35,554 bases of DNA, from contig NZ_JAQBOW010000105.1 of NCBI RefSeq assembly GCF_028287845.1, positions 1-35,554 on the forward strand, read 5' to 3'. Positions 16,319 to 25,940 of this stretch are shown here, piece by piece. The position numbers and the translations under genes are program-made. Source of the stretch: Mucilaginibacter sp. Lineage in GTDB: Bacteria > Bacteroidota > Bacteroidia > Sphingobacteriales > Sphingobacteriaceae. Numbering within the stretch: position 1 is the first letter of the stretch; each line of letters opens with the position of its first letter. The notes under the pieces are model-generated. The model had not been told where the DNA came from, ran no database searches, and saw only the letters and a list, made by a program, of their open reading frames with translations.

Positions 16319-17596
16319 ATGCGTTTTAAACTTGGTCTTTTTATTTTACCCTTATTTATTTATATAACAGCTTTTAAAGCACAGGCCCAGGCTGATACCC
16401 TTTCTTTAAATTTTCAGGATGCCGAAAAACAATTTTTGGCTAATAACCTAAGTTTACTTGCTCAGAAATATAATATAGAAGTATCAAAAGCTTTAATAGC
16501 CCAGGCAAAGCTATGGGATAACCCGGTATTAAGCACTGATCAGAATATTCATGATGGCAGCAGTAAAAAGTTTTTTTACCATAACAGCAATCTGGGCCAG
16601 GGGCAGGTGTTTGTGCAGCTTAGCCAGGTATTTACAACTGCCGGCAAACGCGGAAAACAAGTACAGGTAGCAAAGGATAATGCACAGGTGCAGGAAGCTG
16701 CTTTTAATGACCTGATGCGTAACCTGCACTACAACCTGCAGTTAGATTTTAGCCAGCTGGCCAACCTGATAGATCAGGCTAAGGTATACCAGATGGAAAT
16801 AAGCTCGGCTGCTAATCTGGTTAACGGCATCCAACAATCGTTTGATGCAGGTAATACTTCTATGAAGGATCTGGTAAGGCTTAAAGCACTGTTATTTGGC
16901 CTGCAAAATGATAGGATAGAGAACAGCAAGCAAATTAACGACCTGCAAACCGAACTTAAAACCTTGTTGGGTGCTAAGGAAACAACGTATTTTACCCCTG
17001 TTATAAATAATCAAGCAAGCCAATCGGTCGGGCTGGATATTCCGGCCCTGATCGAGCAGGCTAAAGCTAACCGTGCCGATTATTTATCTAATAAATATCA
17101 GCTTAACGCGGCAACCCACGATTTGGCCTATCAAAAAGCGCTGGCTGTTCCGGATATAACCGTAGGAGTAGATTACGATAAAAACAGCAGTTACGCGCCT
17201 AATTATTACGGTTTGCAAATAGGGCTACCACTTCCTTTTTTTAACCGAAACCAGGGTAATATCAAATCTGCAACATATAACATAAAGAGCCAGGAAAGTA
17301 CCTTAAAAGATAATGAGCTGCGGCTTAAAAATGAAGTAGTATCAGCTGTAAATCAGTACCGGTTAACGCAAGAACTATTTTCTACCCAGCAAGCCGAGTT
17401 TAATGAGCAGTATGATAAATTGTTTAGCAATATGCTTAAAAGCTTTAAAGAAAGGCAGATAGGGCTAATTGAATTTATAGACTTTTTTGATACTTATAAA
17501 GATACCAAGCTTAAAATAATACAACAGCAATACAACCTGCAAAAATCAATTGCTGATTTAAACTTCGCCACCGGGACAACCATAATAAAGCCTTAA
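16319..17596 (+). CDS. czcC: TolC/CzcC-like outer-membrane efflux protein
   Basis: 425 aa with a signal peptide ending in FKAQAQA. Two repeated alpha-helical stretches with heptad patterns (FLANNLSLLAQKYNIEVSKA and the second half from about 245) match the tandem outer-membrane efflux protein domains that form the TolC channel; the segment YGLQIGLPLPFFNRNQGNI is typical of CzcC-type members. A TolC-like protein forms the outer-membrane duct of a tripartite RND exporter together with the adaptor and pump encoded next. No lipobox is seen. The symbol follows the operon type and is not proof of substrate. Confidence 0.9.
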   Translation: MRFKLGLFILPLFIYITAFKAQAQADTLSLNFQDAEKQFLANNLSLLAQKYNIEVSKALIAQAKLWDNPVLSTDQNIHDGSSKKFFYHNSNLGQGQVFVQLSQVFTTAGKRGKQVQVAKDNAQVQEAAFNDLMRNLHYNLQLDFSQLANLIDQAKVYQMEISSAANLVNGIQQSFDAGNTSMKDLVRLKALLFGLQNDRIENSKQINDLQTELKTLLGAKETTYFTPVINNQASQSVGLDIPALIEQAKANRADYLSNKYQLNAATHDLAYQKALAVPDITVGVDYDKNSSYAPNYYGLQIGLPLPFFNRNQGNIKSATYNIKSQESTLKDNELRLKNEVVSAVNQYRLTQELFSTQQAEFNEQYDKLFSNMLKSFKERQIGLIEFIDFFDTYKDTKLKIIQQQYNLQKSIADLNFATGTTIIKP

Positions 17597-17622
17597 ACTA
17601 ACAATTGATAATGTACATGATA

Positions 17623-18720
17623 ATGAAAAGAGAAACGTTTTTGATTGGTCTCTCCGGATTGATGCTTTTAACCGCATGTAGCCAAAAAAAAACAGATGCG
17701 CCAGAGAGTAAGCAATTATGCATAAGTGATTCTTTGCAAAAAATGATCACCATAGATACCGCGAAAACCAGTACCATGAAGGATGAGCTCAGCCTTTCGG
17801 GCGAAGTGTCAAGCGATGATAATAACGTGGTGAAAGTTTTTCCTTTTTCAAGCGGGCAGGTTATAGCTGTAAAAGTATCTCTGGGCGATAAGGTAACAAA
17901 AGGACAGGCCCTGGCCATAATGCGCAGCGCCGATGTAGCCGGTAATTATACTGATCTGTCTTCTACCCGGTCTGATGTAGTGGTAGCTAAACGGCAATTA
18001 AGCCAGGCAGAATCATTATATAAAAATGGTATCTCGAGCGAACGCGAATATACAGAAGCACAAGAAAATTATAACAAGGCAGTAGCGGCAAACCGTAAAA
18101 TAGAACAGCAGCTTGCCATAAATGGCGGGGGCAATACCAGCGAGAACGGAACGCTGGTTATTAAAGCACCGCAAAGCGGATACATTGTTGAGAAAAATAT
18201 AACATCAGGCAGTTTTATCCGCCAGGATAATAGTGGCAGTATGTTCACTATATCCAATATGAAAGATGTATGGATATGGGCCAATGTTTTTGAATCAGAC
18301 ATCAGCAAGATTAAAACAGGCTATACCGCTAAAGTAACTACTGTAGCCTATCCCGGCAAAGTATTTACAGGTAAGGTAAACGAAATAAGCTCTGTATTAG
18401 ACCCTGACAATAAGGTAATGAAGATAAAGATAGCATTACCCAATCCGGATATGTTGCTAAAACCGGCAATGTTTACCAACGTAGTTGTTACTAATAGTGA
18501 AAATGCGCAGGCGGTTTCTGTTCCGGCAAAGGCTATTGTATTTGATAACAGTAAAAATTATGTAGTGATCTACAATGGCAAGTGCGACCTGAAAATACGA
18601 GAGGTTAGTATTATTAAAACGGTTGATGATATAACCTATATAGCATCGGGCCTAAAACCCGGCGAAAGGGTGATATCAAAAAACCAACTTTTGCTGTACG
18701 GTGCTTTAACAGGAGATTAG
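17623..18720 (+). CDS. czcB: Periplasmic adaptor (membrane fusion protein), CzcB-like lipoprotein
   Basis: 365 aa from ATG 17623, chosen because it gives a short lipoprotein signal (MKRETFLIGLSGLMLLTAC with Cys19 as lipidation site); in-frame ATGs at 17611 and 17617 and a TTG at 17605 are alternatives. Lipoyl halves GQVIAVKVSLGDKVTKGQAL and APQSGYIVEKNITSGSFI enclose a coiled-coil hairpin (about 100-160), followed by the beta-barrel (VWIWANVFESDISKIKTGY) and the membrane-proximal domain. It should bridge the pump and the TolC-like duct. It starts 26 nt after the czcC-like gene. No extra metal-binding N-terminal domain of the NccB or CusB kind is evident. Confidence 0.9.
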   Translation: MKRETFLIGLSGLMLLTACSQKKTDAPESKQLCISDSLQKMITIDTAKTSTMKDELSLSGEVSSDDNNVVKVFPFSSGQVIAVKVSLGDKVTKGQALAIMRSADVAGNYTDLSSTRSDVVVAKRQLSQAESLYKNGISSEREYTEAQENYNKAVAANRKIEQQLAINGGGNTSENGTLVIKAPQSGYIVEKNITSGSFIRQDNSGSMFTISNMKDVWIWANVFESDISKIKTGYTAKVTTVAYPGKVFTGKVNEISSVLDPDNKVMKIKIALPNPDMLLKPAMFTNVVVTNSENAQAVSVPAKAIVFDNSKNYVVIYNGKCDLKIREVSIIKTVDDITYIASGLKPGERVISKNQLLLYGALTGD

Positions 18721-18729
18721 TTTTGAGTA

Positions 18730-18761
18730 GTGAGCAATAAATTAAACAGATTATTACTCAC
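18730..18761. repeat. Intercistronic hairpin before the pump gene
   Basis: GTGAGCAATAA (18730-18740) and TTATTACTCAC (18751-18761) pair at 10 of 11 positions. The following CTCAATAC...CTCATTACT resembles the same units. A related-looking but longer hairpin lies between sdhC and sdhA. It may temper read-through or stabilise the mRNA; no T-tract follows directly, so it is not called a terminator. Confidence 0.5.
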
Positions 18762-18808
18762 CATATTTTAAAAACTCAATACTTAAAACTCATTACTAAA
18801 AAACTGAA

Positions 18809-21800
18809 ATGAATAAATTCATTAAAAATATAATTTACTTCTCGCTAAAGCACCGCTATTTTGTGTTTTGTATGACTGCCGTACTGGTGATTATAGGTGT
18901 GTGGAGCTACAGTAATACCCCTATTGAAACTTTCCCGGATGTAACCAATACGCAGATCATCATTATAGCCCAATGGCCCGGCCGAAGTGCGGAAGAGGTG
19001 GAAAAGATGATCACCATACCTATGGAAACGGTGCTTAACTCGGTGCAAAAAAAAGCTAACCTGCGCACTACGTCATCCTTTGGGTTATCCTACGTGCGTA
19101 TTATTTTTGATGATGATGTTGACGATGCCTTCGCGCGCCAACAGGTGCTAAGCAGGCTTGGAAATGCCGATCTGCCTGATGGTGTAAAGCCAGAGGTTGA
19201 ACCGCCCTATGGCCCAACCGGCGAAATTTACCGGTATACGCTAAAAAGCAAAACCAAATCACTCCATGAACTTACCGCCATACAGGATTGGGTGCTTGAC
19301 CGCCAGTTTAAATCTGTCCCTGGCGTAGCCGATGTTAACAGCTTTGGCGGCGAAGAAAAGGATTATGAAGTAAGTGTAAACCCTGTGCTGCTGCAAAAAT
19401 ACGGCCTAACCTCGCTTGATGTTTATACCGCTATAAACCGCAGTAATATTAACGTAGGTGGTGATATTATAGAAAAAAATGACCAGGCCTATGTGGTGCG
19501 TGGTATTGGCCTCATCAATAATATTGATGAGATACAAAACATCATTATAAAAAATGTTAACAACGTACCTATCCTGGCCAAAGATGTTGCCGAGATTAAA
19601 GAAAGTGGCCTGCCGCGTTTGGGCCAGGTTGGGCGCGATAAGCATAACGATGTTATTGAAGGTATTGTGGTAATGCGCAAGGGCGAAAACCCATCAGATG
19701 TGTTAGATAAAATACGTGCTAAAACAGAAGAACTTAATACCCGTATTTTACCTAAGGATGTAAAAATTGATACTTTTTATGATCGTACAACCTTAATGGA
19801 TTTTTGTACTGAAACAGTAATTCATAATCTATTGGAGGGTATTGTTCTGGTAACCGTTATTGTGTTCCTGTTCATGGCTGATTGGCGCACCACCCTAATT
19901 GTAGCCATAATTATTCCTCTTTCATTACTTTTTGCGTTTATGTGCTTGCGCTTAAAAGGCATGAGCGCCAACCTGCTATCAATGGGGGCGGTAGATTTTG
20001 GTATCATCATAGATGGTGCAGTTGTGATGGTTGAGGGGCTGTTTGTAGCGCTTGACTATAAGGCCCATGAAGTTGGCATGGAAAAGTTTAATAAGCTGGC
20101 CAAATTGGGCCTGTTTAAAAATGTCGGTACAGAAATGGGTAAGGCCATATTCTTTTCCAAACTAATTATTTTAACCTGCCTGGTGCCAATTTTTGCATTC
20201 CAAAAAGTAGAGGGTAAAATGTTCTCTCCGTTAGCATACACCTTAGGCTTCGCGTTAATAGGGGCGTTATTGTTTACTTTAACCCTGGTGCCGGCCTTGT
20301 CAAGTATTTTACTAAATAAAAATGTAAAAGAAAAGCACAATGTGGTGGTGCTGTTTTTTGAGAACGGTATTCGCCGTATGTTTAGTTACACTTACCGCAA
20401 CCAAAAATTAAGTTTAACGGTTGCAGTAGCATTTATGGCTGTAACATTCTTTTCGGCCAGATTTTTAGGTACCGAGTTTCTACCTCAGCTTAATGAAGGC
20501 GCGCTATGGGTAACCGCCCAGTTGCCCATGAGTACGTCGCTAAAAAGCTCGGTAAACCTTACCGATAAAATGCGCGATATTCTATCTACGTTTCCCGAAG
20601 TAAAACAAACCCTGTCGCAGGTTGGCCGCACAAATGATGGTACCGATCCCAAAGGGTTTTTTAACGTACAAATTCAGGTTGACCTGTTGCCCAAAAAAGA
20701 ATGGAAGCGAAATATTAGCCAGGAAGAGCTGATAGCCGAAATGGATAAAAAGCTAAGCCAGTTCCCGGGCATAATTTACAACTACTCGCAGCCAATTATT
20801 GATAACGTGGCCGAGGCCGTAGCGGGGGTGCCGGCATCGATGGCGGTAAAAATATTTGGTCCTGATTTTAATGTGCTTGACCACAAGGCTGATGAAGTTA
20901 TGAATGTGCTTAAACACGTTCAGGGTGTTGAAGATCTGGGTGTTTTGCGCAACCTTGGGCAGCCCGAATTCCGGATAGAGCTGGATCAGCGTAAAATGGC
21001 GCTCTACGGCGTTTCAACCTCGGATGCTAATGCCGTTATTGAAATGGCCATTGGTGGTAAAGCCGCAACTACTTTGTATGAGGGCGAACGTAAATTTGAT
21101 ATCCGTCTTAGGTATCAGGAAGATTTCCGTAATACGCAGAGTAAAATTGAAAACCTGATGGTGCCAACCCTAAGCGGATCAAAAATAGCTATTAAAGAAA
21201 TTGCAAGTATAACCACGTTAACCGGGCCGGCATTTATTTACAGGGATAACAACGCCCGGTATATAGCTGTTAAGTTTTCTGTGCGCGGGCGCGATCTGGG
21301 CAGCACCATTGCTGAAGCACAGAAAAAAGTTGGCAACGCCGTTAAATTGGATAACCGTTATTCATTTACCTGGAATGGTGAGTTTGAAAACCAAACGCGT
21401 GCATCAAACACCCTGGCGCATGTGGTGCCTATTTGTTTACTGGTTATCTTTTTAATACTATTCATCACCTTTGGCAATGTTAAAGATGCCTCATTAGTTA
21501 TTATGAATGTGCCATTCGCATTAATCGGGGGTATATTGGCATTGCATATTACCGGCATTAACTTTAGCATATCAGCAGGCATTGGCTTTATCGCGTTATT
21601 TGGCGTATGTATTCAAAATGGGGTTATCTTAATATCTGTATTCCGTAAAAACCTGGCAGAACGTATGCCATTAGATACGGCAATACTTGAAGGGGTTATA
21701 TCCCGTGTGCGCCCTGTGGTAATGACGGCTTTAATGGCTGCAATAGGTTTAATGCCAGCGGCTATATCAACAGGTATAGGCAGCGAAACGCAAAAACCGC

Positions 21801-21946
21801 TTGCCATTGTAGTTATCGGTGGGTTAATAACATCTACTATTCTTACCTTGCTAATATTACCGGTTATTTACGCGCTTGCTCACAAGTTAATACATAGACG
21901 TGAAAATCGGAAGCTCTTGAAAAAAATAGGTGCTGTGTCAAACTGA
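18809..21946 (+). CDS. czcA: CzcA-type heavy-metal RND efflux pump
   Basis: 1045 aa, the expected length of HME-family RND pumps. The N-terminal membrane helix, NTPIETFPDVTNTQ, WPGRSAEEVEKMITIPMETV and the later helix clusters match the 12-helix, two-loop architecture. In TM4 the signature DFGIIIDGAVVMVE places Asp396, Asp402 and Glu409 with the spacing of the proton/cation relay of CzcA; CusA-type Cu/Ag pumps have NIG...DAA there. Divalent cations such as Co, Zn or Cd are therefore the likely substrates. It exports metal with its adaptor and outer-membrane partner, driven by proton motive force. It is the last gene of the operon and is followed by a strong terminator. Confidence 0.92.
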   Translation: MNKFIKNIIYFSLKHRYFVFCMTAVLVIIGVWSYSNTPIETFPDVTNTQIIIIAQWPGRSAEEVEKMITIPMETVLNSVQKKANLRTTSSFGLSYVRIIFDDDVDDAFARQQVLSRLGNADLPDGVKPEVEPPYGPTGEIYRYTLKSKTKSLHELTAIQDWVLDRQFKSVPGVADVNSFGGEEKDYEVSVNPVLLQKYGLTSLDVYTAINRSNINVGGDIIEKNDQAYVVRGIGLINNIDEIQNIIIKNVNNVPILAKDVAEIKESGLPRLGQVGRDKHNDVIEGIVVMRKGENPSDVLDKIRAKTEELNTRILPKDVKIDTFYDRTTLMDFCTETVIHNLLEGIVLVTVIVFLFMADWRTTLIVAIIIPLSLLFAFMCLRLKGMSANLLSMGAVDFGIIIDGAVVMVEGLFVALDYKAHEVGMEKFNKLAKLGLFKNVGTEMGKAIFFSKLIILTCLVPIFAFQKVEGKMFSPLAYTLGFALIGALLFTLTLVPALSSILLNKNVKEKHNVVVLFFENGIRRMFSYTYRNQKLSLTVAVAFMAVTFFSARFLGTEFLPQLNEGALWVTAQLPMSTSLKSSVNLTDKMRDILSTFPEVKQTLSQVGRTNDGTDPKGFFNVQIQVDLLPKKEWKRNISQEELIAEMDKKLSQFPGIIYNYSQPIIDNVAEAVAGVPASMAVKIFGPDFNVLDHKADEVMNVLKHVQGVEDLGVLRNLGQPEFRIELDQRKMALYGVSTSDANAVIEMAIGGKAATTLYEGERKFDIRLRYQEDFRNTQSKIENLMVPTLSGSKIAIKEIASITTLTGPAFIYRDNNARYIAVKFSVRGRDLGSTIAEAQKKVGNAVKLDNRYSFTWNGEFENQTRASNTLAHVVPICLLVIFLILFITFGNVKDASLVIMNVPFALIGGILALHITGINFSISAGIGFIALFGVCIQNGVILISVFRKNLAERMPLDTAILEGVISRVRPVVMTALMAAIGLMPAAISTGIGSETQKPLAIVVIGGLITSTILTLLILPVIYALAHKLIHRRENRKLLKKIGAVSN

Positions 21947-21995
21947 TAAATTATATTGAACTTATAGATATAGAATATTTAAAAAAACATTTACA

Positions 21996-22027
21996 AGAGG
22001 GGGCCTAATAAGCCCCCTCTTTTTTTT
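21996..22027 (+). terminator. Rho-independent terminator of the metal-resistance operon
   Basis: The arms AGAGGGGGC (21996-22004) and GCCCCCTCT (22012-22020) form a perfect 9-bp stem with a 7-nt loop and are followed by seven T. The remaining sequence to 22259 is AT-rich with no gene. Confidence 0.95.
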
Positions 22028-22259
22028 AACAAAGTTTCTTCAAAAGCCATACCTATAACCTATGTAATGTTATTGTGACTATCTCAAAAAATAAAGCAGA
22101 ATATTCTTAAATCGGGTAAAAAGCATTAATATTGATTTGATAACCAGTTATAAACCAATTATTATCAATTACATTATGCGCTAAACTCGCCATTTATAGG
22201 TGCTTGGCGGAATTAAGTTTAACGAATGATACGATATTCAAATCATTAAAAACAATTAA

Positions 22260-23096
22260 ATGAACAAACGCGATTTTTTAAAAAACATGGGGGCGCTGGC
22301 TGTTGGATCAGTGCTATTACCCTCCTTTAAATCTGCACCAAAAAAAATCAAAGATCCGGGCATACAGTTGTACACCTTCCGCAAGGAAATGATGACCGAT
22401 CCTAAAGGGACCTTAAAAATAATAGCCGACCTTGGTATTAAGCAAGTAGAATCTGCATCAAGTAATTTAGGATTGTTTTATGGTTTGAAACCCGAAGAGA
22501 TGAAACAGACCTGTAAAGATTTGGGGATGACCCTGCGCAGCGGGCATTGCAGCATTGACGGCAAATGGCAAAGCACTATTGAGCAGGCGGCATTATCCGG
22601 GCAGGAGTATCTTATAGCATCTACGCTGCCTTACCGTGGGCAAACCACGGCTAACTATCAAAAAATAGCCGAAAGGTTTAATAAAGCCGGCGAAGAGTGT
22701 AAAGCGGCAGGCGTGAAATTTGGCTTCCATAATCATAATGCCGAATTTGAGACAGATAAAGATACCAATGATGTTTTGTATGATGTAATGCTTAAAAACA
22801 CAGATCCTAAATTGGTACACATGGAAATGGACCTGGGATGGGTTTTAGCCGCCGGAAAGGACCCGTTTGAATACTTTAAAACCTATGGGCCGCGTTTCCC
22901 GCTATGGCATTTGAAAGATATGAAGGGAAAACGCAGTACCGAGTTTGGTAACGGCACCCTTGATATTGTGGGTCTGCTAAAACACAGTAAAGATGCCGGT
23001 ATGAAATACTTCTTTATCGAGCAGGAAGAATATCCTGTATCGGCATTGGATAGTATGAAGATAAATATGGAGTACCTAAAAAAGGTTGATTACTAA
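22260..23096 (+). CDS. Secreted sugar phosphate isomerase/epimerase-like (xylose isomerase-like TIM barrel) protein
   Basis: 278 aa. The N-terminus MNKRDFLKNMGALAVGSVLL has a KR-x-F-L-K pattern and a modest hydrophobic stretch, a Tat-like signal frequent in this group of Bacteroidota proteins. The remainder is an AP-endonuclease-2/xylose-isomerase-like TIM barrel: GIQLYTFRKEM at strand 1, GFHNHNAEF, HMEMDLGWVLAAGKDP, WHLKDMKG, and FIEQEEY at the end, which offer the Glu/His/Asp residues of a divalent metal site. Related proteins rearrange or epimerise sugars and inositols in the periplasm. The gene stands alone, so the substrate is not predictable. Confidence 0.85.
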   Translation: MNKRDFLKNMGALAVGSVLLPSFKSAPKKIKDPGIQLYTFRKEMMTDPKGTLKIIADLGIKQVESASSNLGLFYGLKPEEMKQTCKDLGMTLRSGHCSIDGKWQSTIEQAALSGQEYLIASTLPYRGQTTANYQKIAERFNKAGEECKAAGVKFGFHNHNAEFETDKDTNDVLYDVMLKNTDPKLVHMEMDLGWVLAAGKDPFEYFKTYGPRFPLWHLKDMKGKRSTEFGNGTLDIVGLLKHSKDAGMKYFFIEQEEYPVSALDSMKINMEYLKKVDY

Positions 23097-23274
23097 TAGT
23101 GAGATTTTATTAAACCTCCGCTCCTGGACTATTATACAGGCACATACTTTTTAAACAAAATGCCATTTCGATAGCGGACTGGCGCGAAAAAGAAATCTAT
23201 ACATGGGCATGGTTAAGATTGCTTGTGTATAGATTTTTTCGATAAGGAAAGAATAGAACCGCCTCAGGTTTTTA

Positions 23275-23586
23275 TTACACCGCCAAACTCTGGTTCGGTC
23301 GTGGGTCCTCTGGCAAAATTTCCATTTCCGGGAATTCAATATACTCGGCATACCATTGTATGGCGCCAACAACATCTAAAGCATCTTCGGCCGAAATATC
23401 TATTGTCTCAAATGCATAAAGTCTGTTATTGGCATAACCAAAAAGCTGTATTTCGTTACTATTAGCTATAAATTTATCCTCATTAAGACAATACACCCTA
23501 ATTTTCAATTCGGTATCTCTCGAATGAATTATATCTCTGCAAGGGTTGTTAGGATCGGTCGCCAAAAGATATACATTGTATTCCAT
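23275..23586 (-). CDS. Hypothetical protein, 103 aa
   Basis: Acidic soluble protein without signal peptide or membrane segment, starting MEYNVYLLATDPNNPCRDII. Its composition is protein-like and it stands alone in a gap of about 950 bp between two plus-strand genes, which favours a real gene. The stretch AEDALDVVGAIQWYAEYIEFPEMEILPEDP suggests an alpha/beta fold. I recognise no family and assign no function. The flanking region 23097-23274 holds no further gene. Confidence 0.55.
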   Translation of the reverse strand: MEYNVYLLATDPNNPCRDIIHSRDTELKIRVYCLNEDKFIANSNEIQLFGYANNRLYAFETIDISAEDALDVVGAIQWYAEYIEFPEMEILPEDPRPNQSLAV

Positions 23587-23846
23587 AATTTTTTAACAAT
23601 GCTAATGGCGGATAGTTTCAGGTTTTATTTATTGATAGTTGGTTAAATTCTGGAGTTACTATTAATTAATAACAAGTATTTATTTAGTTATGATACCCGT
23701 GGGCTATTTTGTGTAAAATTTACCCTAATTGGAGAAAAGATTTTCCGACCCCCAAATAGCTGATTACTAACAGTCTTGCCTTTGCGCTTATATAACCTTC
23801 ATATATTACAACTGGCATTTATTTTGCCTGTATACAAGTAGTTAAT

Positions 23847-23921
23847 GCCCTTCCAAAAAGGGCTGTTTTTCATAGGTAGATGTAGGGCCGAAACACTGCG
23901 AGAGTTTTTCGGCCCTTTTTT
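23847..23921 (+). terminator. Two tandem hairpins with T-tracts (terminator, or 3' end of a small RNA)
   Basis: The first hairpin is GCCCTT/AAGGGC (23847-23863) followed by TGTTTTT; the second is AGGGCCGAAA/TTTCGGCCCT (23884-23916) followed by T-rich sequence. No plus-strand gene ends just upstream: the nearest one stops at 23096. The pair could therefore be the end of an unannotated small RNA in 23587-24053, a stretch that otherwise holds no gene. Confidence 0.5.
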
Positions 23922-24053
23922 GTGGAATTAAGTTTTTTTTCTTTCTGTATGGCTGCGGTTACCCACCCATCATCGCTTCGCTCGATCACCCCTTCGGCAA
24001 ATGCGCGCATTCGTTTCTTATAATGAAACCCACTTTTATTACTTTTGCACGCT

Positions 24054-24719
24054 ATGACGATAAGCGCGGGTGTTCCCTTTAAATTATTTGACCAGGACCT
24101 TCTGTTATTACCGCAACGTGCTATTTACTGGAAGCAGGAAAAAACATTAATTGCCGCCGATGTGCATTTAGGCAAGGTGGGACATTTCCGCAAAGCGGGA
24201 ATAGCGGTGCCGCGCGATATGGAACAGGGCGACCTGGCCGTACTGTCTGACCTGATAGACGAATACAGGCCACAAAAGGTGTTGTTTCTGGGCGATCTGT
24301 TTCACAGTGATATGAATGCCGATTGGGACTGGTTTGCGCTATGGCGGCAGCAGTTCCCAAAACTGACCATTGATCTGATACGTGGTAACCATGATATTGT
24401 ACATGACAGGCACTATCAGGAATTGAACGTAACATTACATGATGAACTTTTAACGGGGCCGTTCCTTATGCTGCATCATCCTGTCCCAGAGCCTAAACTG
24501 GTATTGCTGGACAGCTATGTTTTTTGCGGACATATACACCCCGGCGTAAATTTAAAAGGCAAAGGACGGCAAAGCATAACCCTGCCCTGTTTCGCCTTTG
24601 GCGATAAGCAGGGTGTACTACCCTCATTTGGTAAATTTACAGGCCGTGTAGCTATCCACAGCCGCGAAACCGACCGCATATTTGCCGTGCTGAAGGATAA
24701 AGTGATTGCTATTGATTAA
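24054..24719 (+). CDS. pdeM: PdeM-like metallophosphoesterase (ligase-associated DNA damage response endonuclease)
   Basis: 221 aa from ATG 24054; the in-frame TTG at 24045 is less likely. Calcineurin-like motifs occur in order: ADVHLGK (D-x-H), LGDLFHS (G-D), RGNHD, LHHP, CGHIHPG, the full two-metal site. The wider pattern LLLLPQRAIYWKQEKTLIAA, GKVGHFRKAGIAVP and the short length match PdeM, a phosphodiesterase usually encoded beside an ATP-dependent DNA ligase, a helicase and an exonuclease of a repair cluster. None of these partners is in the window, so here it is detached. Its stop overlaps the stop of the convergent lipoprotein gene by 3 nt. Confidence 0.85.
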   Translation: MTISAGVPFKLFDQDLLLLPQRAIYWKQEKTLIAADVHLGKVGHFRKAGIAVPRDMEQGDLAVLSDLIDEYRPQKVLFLGDLFHSDMNADWDWFALWRQQFPKLTIDLIRGNHDIVHDRHYQELNVTLHDELLTGPFLMLHHPVPEPKLVLLDSYVFCGHIHPGVNLKGKGRQSITLPCFAFGDKQGVLPSFGKFTGRVAIHSRETDRIFAVLKDKVIAID

Positions 24720-25855
24720 TGAGTTTTAAGGTAGTTGGCTACGCTTGCTGCCACATTATTAAAGTCTTTTACATGCTCAATTATTTGCCCGTGGCTATCA
24801 AGCAGGCAGTAGGCCGGGATGCTTTTTATACCCCAGCTATCTGCATTTGGCGAATCATCTCCTTTAAGATCTGATATTTGGGGCCAGGTCATCTTATCGC
24901 CAGTTATAGCGGTGGTCCACCTGTTTTTTTCCGTATCAAATGATATGCTTACAATTCCAAAACCTTTATCGCCAAATTGGGATAATAAACCGGTTATCAT
25001 ATACTGATGATTATCACGGCTGGTGCCATTTGTCGAGCGCCAAAAATCAAGCAGTATGATCTTTTTGTTCATGGCTTTAATATCGAGCGTTTTTCCATCA
25101 GGAGTTTTGCCGGCAATAGTCGGCGTTGATGTCCCTGCAGATACATTAGCCAATGGCTTTAACTTGCTTTCCAGTTCTTTGCCATCATCACTGCTTTTGG
25201 CAGCCGAACTTAGTTTCTGAAAAATAGTATAAAACTCTGTCGGGTTGTTTTGATAATCCATTTGCAGCATAATGTGCGGAGCTATCTCATTTTCAGGATA
25301 TTTATTTATAAAAGCATTTAAATTGGTTAGTTCATCAACCCGGTTGGCGTTTAGTTCATCCTCATGGAGTTTAGCAGTCATGGCGGCATGCTCTTCTAAG
25401 GTTACGGCTTGGTTTTCAACCCCTTCAATTTGGCTATGTATAGCAATAACCCTTTTGCGGTTCTCAGCATTAATAGAGTCGGCTAAAGTGTAATAGGCCG
25501 ATAACTCGGTTTGCTTTTTTGATAACGAGGTAATTAACGGGTAATTATTTATTTTTTTAGGGTTGATGTTAATGCTGTATTCGCCGGGCTGTAAAAAGAT
25601 ATCAACCCTGCGTGTTGTGGCCGAACTTAATGAATAAACCAGCTTATAATAGCCTGAATATTGCAAAAATCTCTTGCTGATATTAAATTTTCCTGCCGAA
25701 ATATCTGTACTATAAACATTGTTATTGGCTTGGTCCCTTATCGTAACATGACCAAAATTGGCTCCCGTTGCAGTGCCGGTAATTGTAATATCGCCTTGAG
25801 ATCGGTCACATCCTGCAAATAATAAAACCAGTAAAATTAAGCTGACGTATTTCAT
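24716..25855 (-). CDS. TlpA-like lipoprotein with DUF4369-type N-terminus and a thioredoxin fold lacking CxxC
   Basis: 379 aa. The signal MKYVSLILLVLLFAGC has a lipobox with Cys16. Residues about 20-110 form the beta-rich DUF4369-type module (ITGTATGANFGHVTIRDQAN), followed by a helical linker (about 110-235). The C-terminal domain (about 240-379) has AlkC/TSA-thioredoxin features: ILLDFWRSTNGTSRDN, FGIVSISFDTEKNRW, WGIKSIPAYCLLDSHGQI with the cis-Pro, and a final helix. At the active site the usual WCGPC is replaced by STNGTS, so both redox cysteines are missing. It may bind or scaffold rather than reduce disulfides. A shorter paralogue lies 85 nt upstream in the same direction. Confidence 0.85.
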   Translation of the reverse strand: MKYVSLILLVLLFAGCDRSQGDITITGTATGANFGHVTIRDQANNNVYSTDISAGKFNISKRFLQYSGYYKLVYSLSSATTRRVDIFLQPGEYSININPKKINNYPLITSLSKKQTELSAYYTLADSINAENRKRVIAIHSQIEGVENQAVTLEEHAAMTAKLHEDELNANRVDELTNLNAFINKYPENEIAPHIMLQMDYQNNPTEFYTIFQKLSSAAKSSDDGKELESKLKPLANVSAGTSTPTIAGKTPDGKTLDIKAMNKKIILLDFWRSTNGTSRDNHQYMITGLLSQFGDKGFGIVSISFDTEKNRWTTAITGDKMTWPQISDLKGDDSPNADSWGIKSIPAYCLLDSHGQIIEHVKDFNNVAASVANYLKTH

Positions 25856-25940
25856 TTGGTATAGGTAATTAGTTACTACTAATGTAATACTACTACGGGT
25901 ATCCGCAAAAAATAAATCAGCTAAAAACAGACTAAAAAAT

